A stretch of 64,000 nt of DNA from Sipunculus nudus (taxonomy: Eukaryota; Annelida; Sipuncula; Golfingiida; Sipunculidae), in NCBI GenBank assembly GCA_026874595.1, contig CM049306.1:101073142-101137141 (forward strand). The letters run 5' to 3'. The position numbers and the translations under genes were made by a program. The notes beneath the pieces are model-generated. The model was not told where the DNA came from and made no database searches. It worked only from the letters and a program-made list of their open reading frames with translations. Every line of letters starts with the position of its first letter. Positions within the stretch are counted from its first letter, which is position 1. Of the stretch, positions 59,106 through 64,000 are shown one piece after another.

Positions 59106-60640
59106 ATAGCACAGCTGACTTGTATTAACAAGTGACCCATGGGTCATGACGCTCAGCTGACTGGGAAGAGATTCGCAAAAGGAAATTTTATCATCTGAAT
59201 GGCAGTATATACCCATTCAACTGAGGCATCAAACAGATTAACCAACAGGGCAAGATTGTGTCTGTATTTATATATCTCAAAATAGAGAAAAAATGTGTAA
59301 ACTTTAAAAAAATACAGGTGGCTCCAATAGTCTGCAGAAACTGATAAAAACACTAAATGATCAATATCCATACAAAGAATCATGGTGATCTCTGCATTAG
59401 TTGTTCAGATACTTCAGCTTTTGTATCAAATTGGCCATTATTCTGAGGGATACTTCGGAGTCCTATAGCTTGAAGGATATGGGTAACAGAGACCTAATTT
59501 CAGGTTTCCACAGACACTTTTCATGGGCCTCCCTGCATCACAAGAATGAAGATTCTAGGTCCAGTTTTTACAATTTGTGTCACGTTAACAGATGACAGCA
59601 TCCTTATAGGTCTCAAAAATAGAGAAAAAAAATTCGAAAAAATTGAATAATTTATAGGTGGCACCACGAGTCTGCAAAAACTGATGAAACACCCCATAAT
59701 CAATATCCATGCAAAGCATCATGGTGATCTCTGCATTAGTTGTTCAGATACTTCAGCTTTTGTATCAAATTGTCCATTATTCTGAGGGAAACTTCGGAGT
59801 CCCATAGCTTGAAGGATATGAGAAACAGAGACCTAATTTCAGGTTTCAACAGACACTTTGATGGGCCTGTTACGATTTGTAAACTGTTGACAGATAACCA
59901 CATCTTTTAAGGTATCAAAAAGAGAGAAACAAATTCGTAAAAATTTGAAAAAAATAGAGGTGGCGCACCCAGTCTGCAGAAACTTCTGGAACACCTCATG
60001 ATCAATATGTATGCCAAAAATCATGACCATCAGTGTTGTAGTTATTGAGATACTGCAGTTTTTGTATCAAATTTTTCATTATTCTCGGGGGTATTTTGGA
60101 GCCATACAGCTTAAAGGATATGGGTAACAGACACCTAATTTCAGGTTTCCATAGAGACTTTTCATGGGTTTCCCCGTGTGTCAAGAATGAAGATTCTAGG
60201 TCCAGTCTATACGATTTGTGTCCTGTTAACAGATGTTCACATTTTTAAAGGTCTCAAAAATAGAGAAAACAATTCGTAAAAAATCGAAAAATACAGGTGG
60301 CGCCACCAGTCTGCAGAAACTGATGAAACATCTCATGATCAATATGTATGCCAAAAATTATGACCATCAGTGATGTAGTTAATGAGATATTGAAGTTTTT
60401 GTATGAAATTTTTTACTATTCTGGGGGTATTTTGGGGGCCCCATAGCTCGAAGGATATGGGTAACAGAGACCTAATTTCTGGTTTCCAGGGAGATTTTTT
60501 ATCAACCTCTCAGAATGTCAAGTTACAAGATTCTAGGTCCAGCGGTTACGATTTGTGCCTTGTTAACAGACAGACAGACGGACAGACAGACGGACAACGG
60601 ACAAAGAGTGATCACTTACAGTCACGCTGAGCTAAAAATG
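59106..60640. repeat. 340-bp tandem repeat with GGTGGCGCCACC, four diverged copies
   Basis: Units near 59310, 59655, 59958 and 60297 each begin with a version of ggtggcgccacc, then 'agtctgcagaaactgatg', 'atcaatat..atgcc', 'ttattctgaggg', 'ggatatgggtaacagag', 'acctaatttcaggtttcca', 'agattctaggtccag'. The left border has 'acaagtgacccatgggtcat'. The right border has cagacagacggac tetramers (60575-60605) and 'cacgctgagct'. Non-coding. Confidence 0.85.
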
Positions 60641-61016
60641 AACAGCAGCACCTGCAAATTTATCCTGATTAATTATTTATTTAAATTTCAATTTATAAAT
60701 ATCGGCGGACAAAGGCTTTGAACTGCCAACAATTTCTGTAATAAGGAGATATAAGGAGAGATTGAAAACATATATTATACTATAAATCTGGAAGAGCATC
60801 TACCGGTCTTCAATGAACATGATTGACACAGCCATGGGACTAGGGTAAGCACCTGATCAGCCTATGCAACAATACTTTTATCTTTACATACAACATTCAA
60901 GACAACATCATAGTAGAACTATACTCTATGGAATTTCACTGTTTGGTGCAAACATCATACAGGACCAACTGACATTTCACAGAATCAATCATTCTTTTAT
61001 GAACTATTATTCATCA
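60641..61016 (-). other. Probable 3' UTR of the minus-strand gene
   Basis: Between the repeat and the stop codon. A TTTATT on the plus strand near 60677 gives AATAAA on the minus strand, a candidate polyadenylation signal about 340 bases after the stop. Confidence 0.35.
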
Positions 61017-63142
61017 TTATTTGGTCTTGTCTTTGTGATCAACAGTTCTGCGTAGCTGTAGCTTTCTAAATGCCTTTGACATATATTTTATATAGTTTGC
61101 CTGAGCACTGGAATGGGCTGACCACCATGTTGTTGGAGTAAAATGTTCTTGAATACAGCGGTCATAATAACCTTGCATGTAGGAGGTGACATGGTTCATG
61201 CCTCCCATAAACCCTGCATGGTATACCTGACTCCAATAGTTATACCATGATGCTGGATTCCTAAATGCATCAAGTGACTGTTCTGGTGGTTGTTGGCTTG
61301 TGTTAGGGAAGCCCTGTCGTTGGTTTTGGGAACCCCACTGCCAAGGGGTAAACTGATCTTCAACTGCATAATTTTCATTTCTGTAAAAAGTTGCATTACC
61401 ATGGTAACCAGTATTATAATGCTCACCATAATGCATATTTTCCTGTTCATCATTTCTATAGTAAACATTATCAAAATAATTGTTGCTATAGGAACTATTT
61501 CCATAGTAACCACTCCGTTTTTTACCCTGTTGGTGTGTTGTGCCCGAGTACTGCTGGGCACCAGAGTCATCATAATATTCATTGTATGAACTATTATATT
61601 CTGGCACAGTCTTGTGACATGCAGCCCCTGTTATCTCATATTCACCATGATCGTATGTTTGGTTTTCTACATCACCATCATCATCAACAGAATGATTGTA
61701 ACCATGGACAAAGGGTGCATGGATTTCATGGACAACATCACTCTGTGAACTGTCTGACAAAGTATCAGAGTGATCTGATGGGGATGACAAGGAACTTATC
61801 AATGAAGAATCGTGACTTTCTTTTTCATGATCTGAAGCTGTGATGGAGTCTCTGGCAGTGATCTGACTTTCTTTTACTGATTCAGTATGACTATAAAAGT
61901 CATCCTTTTGCAGATATTTTGCAGAAATGGAGCTGGAACTTTGGTTCTCCTTAGCAGCATAGGCAGCGTATCTTTGGATTCTTTGTAAACTGACTTTTTC
62001 TCGTTCAGAGAGATAATGTTCATTGGCCTCAGCACTTCCATTGAATAATGTCTGTGCATCTTCCTCTGGATGGTTGACCTCTGCTGCCCGTGGCCGTACC
62101 TGCTCCTCTCTCCTTGCTTCTGAAGCATCCTCCTCCTCTTCATCATACTCTTCCTCATCAACCTCTTTAATGACATCTCCATCTTCTACAGACCCGAGAC
62201 TGTAACTACACTCAGAGTCTGAGCATGTGGATGTGCTGCTGCTACCTGAAGAGGAACCAGATTCACCCGCGACAACCTCGTCAGATTTACCAAGACTCTG
62301 AGGCAGTGGCTGTGTGCTGATAACAGTCCTTATTTGATTCAGAAGCTTGGCTGATGGACTCCACTGACTCTGAAGTGTAGACACACCCGGAGACAGAGCA
62401 CTTTTATCACACTCACTATTGTCACTGGGATACTTCTGACAGTCACTGAATGCATGCTGGAAGGTTTTGTACTTTGGGACTCTTTTGCACCATACTTTAG
62501 TAAATGGTGCACACTTATCCACAGTTAAAGCTGGGTTCATCCTGCTAAGGTTAGTCCTTTCAGACTTGCTTTTATTTTTTTGTAATAAACTCATTCTTTC
62601 AGTGTTAACCTTTTCAACTTTGTGTAAAGCACCAACTGATCCGGTTGGTTTGGGACCTGAGAGTTCTTTGTCTTTTGTTTCCAAGTGGCCCTTGAGTTTG
62701 TCAGTCACCACAGCATTCTTGCTCTTGTGAATTTGGTTTACAGATATTTCAGAACTTGTTGTCATTTTTGCCATGACCCCATCTTTAACCCCCTCTGCCA
62801 CTTCACCATTCAGTTTAATTTTTCCAACTGGACAACTTTTATCATGAAGTTTCTCAGTGACAGTCATCTTCTCTGGCAAGCATTTATCATTCTCTGTTTC
62901 TGAAAAATAATTAAACTTTGCAGACATTTCCTTATTCTTCTTGCCTCTTTGCTGTTGATTTTCTTTGAGGATCCTTGCTTCTTTACCTTTTTTACTCTTT
63001 CTTGTATCTTTTTGGGTCTTTCTAATGCTTGCCTCAGTATCTTTGGTGTCATCAGTTGTCCTGGTGACTAGAACCTCAGTTGTTACCATGGAGTCCACAT
63101 TCACATATCCTGATTTTCTTGTCAGGTCTGACGGAACAGGAT
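61017..63142 (-). CDS. Last coding exon of an unrecognised, low-complexity protein
   Basis: An open frame of over 700 codons ends at 61017. An acceptor (ttcttgtag|AT) at 63143/63142 leads in frame into it, so the Met at 63089 is internal and the gene starts beyond the window. N-terminal part: Lys/Glu-rich. About 200-225: a VWCKRVPKYKTFQHAFSDC block. About 280-335: Ser run then an acidic run (DEEEYDEEEE). About 430-470: Ser/Asp/His-rich. About 520-600: Tyr/Asn/Gly-rich, prion-like. About 635-690: aromatic-rich block (WYNYWSQVYHAGFMGG) then a basic end. No catalytic or membrane feature. The aromatic C-terminal block is the likeliest folded or binding part. Function unknown; a nuclear or RNA-granule protein would fit the composition, as inference only. 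Confidence 0.85.
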
Positions 63143-63375
63143 CTACAAGAAAGATGCTTCACTTAAAGTATTTCTAATCATTCTTGGTGGTGACATGCAA
63201 ATTACTTGTTCAAATTAAAAAAAAAAACTGTAAAACCATGAAAAACATTATGTGAAAATGAGCATTCATTTTATATTCACTTTTACTTTTTATTTTTTTC
63301 TGTCAGATGGAGAAAATATAAGGATATACATAACTGACCTTGGCGTTCTGATCCTAGTAATGCAAGAACCACACG
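63143..63375 (-). other. Intron, 3' part, of the minus-strand gene
   Basis: Pyrimidine-rich on the minus strand next to the acceptor, otherwise AT-rich. It lies between the exon and the minisatellite. Confidence 0.5.
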
Positions 63376-64000
63376 CTTACCTGGGAGTGGTCTTATATAG
63401 GTTCTACAAGGACTACAGACTTACCTGGGAGTCCAATAAAGATGTTACAAGAAACACAGACTTACCTGGGAGTAGTTTGATACAGGTATTACCAGGACTA
63501 CAGTCTTACCTGGGAGTGGTTTGATACAGGTATTACAACAACAACAAACTTACCTTGGAATGGTTTAATACAGATATTGCAAGGACTACAGACTTATCTG
63601 GCATTGGTTTGATACAGGTATTATAAGGATAACAGGCCTACCTGGGGGTGGTTTGATACAGGTATAACAAGGACAACAGACTTACCTGGGAGTGGTTTAA
63701 TACACATATAGCAAGGAATACTGATTTACCTGTCAGTGGTTTGATACAGGTATTACAAGGATAACAGACTAACCAGGGAGTGGTTTGATACAAGTATTAC
63801 AAGGACAACAGACTTACTGAGGAGTGGTTTCATACAGGTATAACAAGGACAACAGTCTTACCTGGGAATTGTTTAATACAGGTATTACAAGGATAACAGA
63901 CTAACCAGGGAGTGGTTTGATACAAGTATTACAAGGACAACAGACTTACTGAGGAGTGGTTTCATACAGGTATAACAAGGACAACAGTCTTACCTGGGAA
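63376..64000. repeat. 44-bp minisatellite, at least 14 copies, running off the window
   Basis: Unit 'cttacctgggagtggtttga' plus 'tacaggtattacaaggacaa' plus 'caga'. On the minus strand, the sense strand of the neighbouring gene, most units read cccag|gtaag, a consensus splice donor. Diverged at the left, more uniform to the right, where a three-unit block repeats. Confidence 0.93.

Noticed and set aside
61290-62205. Plus-strand open frames opposite the 695-codon exon
   Set aside because: Antisense shadows of a long coding frame.

Overview
The window is animal nuclear DNA: AT-rich, intron-containing and full of retroelements, DNA transposons and minisatellites, with very little host coding sequence. 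The mix fits a marine invertebrate, and I lean to a lophotrochozoan such as a mollusc. It holds a Gmr1-type Ty3/Gypsy element, a Penelope-like element, an L1/Tx1-like LINE, Helitron-like elements built on tandem repeats, and TGACC-rich tandem repeats with ggac/cagc termini. The taxon is inferred, not shown.

Host genes: only two can be supported. A complete three-exon TMEM115 gene (Golgi rhomboid-like membrane protein) lies at 37867-41875 (+). The large last coding exon of an unrecognised gene, rich in Lys, acidic and Tyr/Asn/Gly residues, lies at 61017-63142 (-); its upstream exons are beyond the right edge. Its intron is filled by a 44-bp minisatellite that runs off the window.

Layout. 1-4.73 kb: decayed Gmr1-like LTR retrotransposon (-), with integrase upstream of reverse transcriptase. 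4.7-7.45 kb: minisatellites and a hairpin. 8.08-9.91 kb: Helitron/Helentron-like non-autonomous element with a 280-bp core repeat. 10.6-11.0 kb: 3' scrap of a CR1/Jockey-type LINE. 14.13-20.75 kb: an apparently intact L1/Tx1-like LINE (ORF1 and ORF2) between identical-looking 327-bp direct repeats. 22.1-30.3 kb: nested cluster of a Penelope-like element split by a 4353-bp TIR element that made a 3-bp TGA target duplication, flanked by inverted 'cccataatgtaataa' repeats. 31.1-32.4 kb: TA-flanked mariner-like MITE. 35-37.6 kb: small palindromic and tandem repeats. 37.9-41.9 kb: TMEM115. 45.2-45.8 kb: 79-bp minisatellite. 46.8-60.6 kb: a repeat province with two more Helitron-like copies, a palindrome-ended family in both orientations and several degenerate tandem families. 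61-64 kb: terminal exon of the unknown gene and its intronic minisatellite.

Nothing here is an operon-like system. The interest lies in mobile-element biology: unusual pol order, a very long target duplication, nested insertions that can be dated against each other, and unrelated tandem repeats that share one 12-bp palindrome. All alignments were done by eye.
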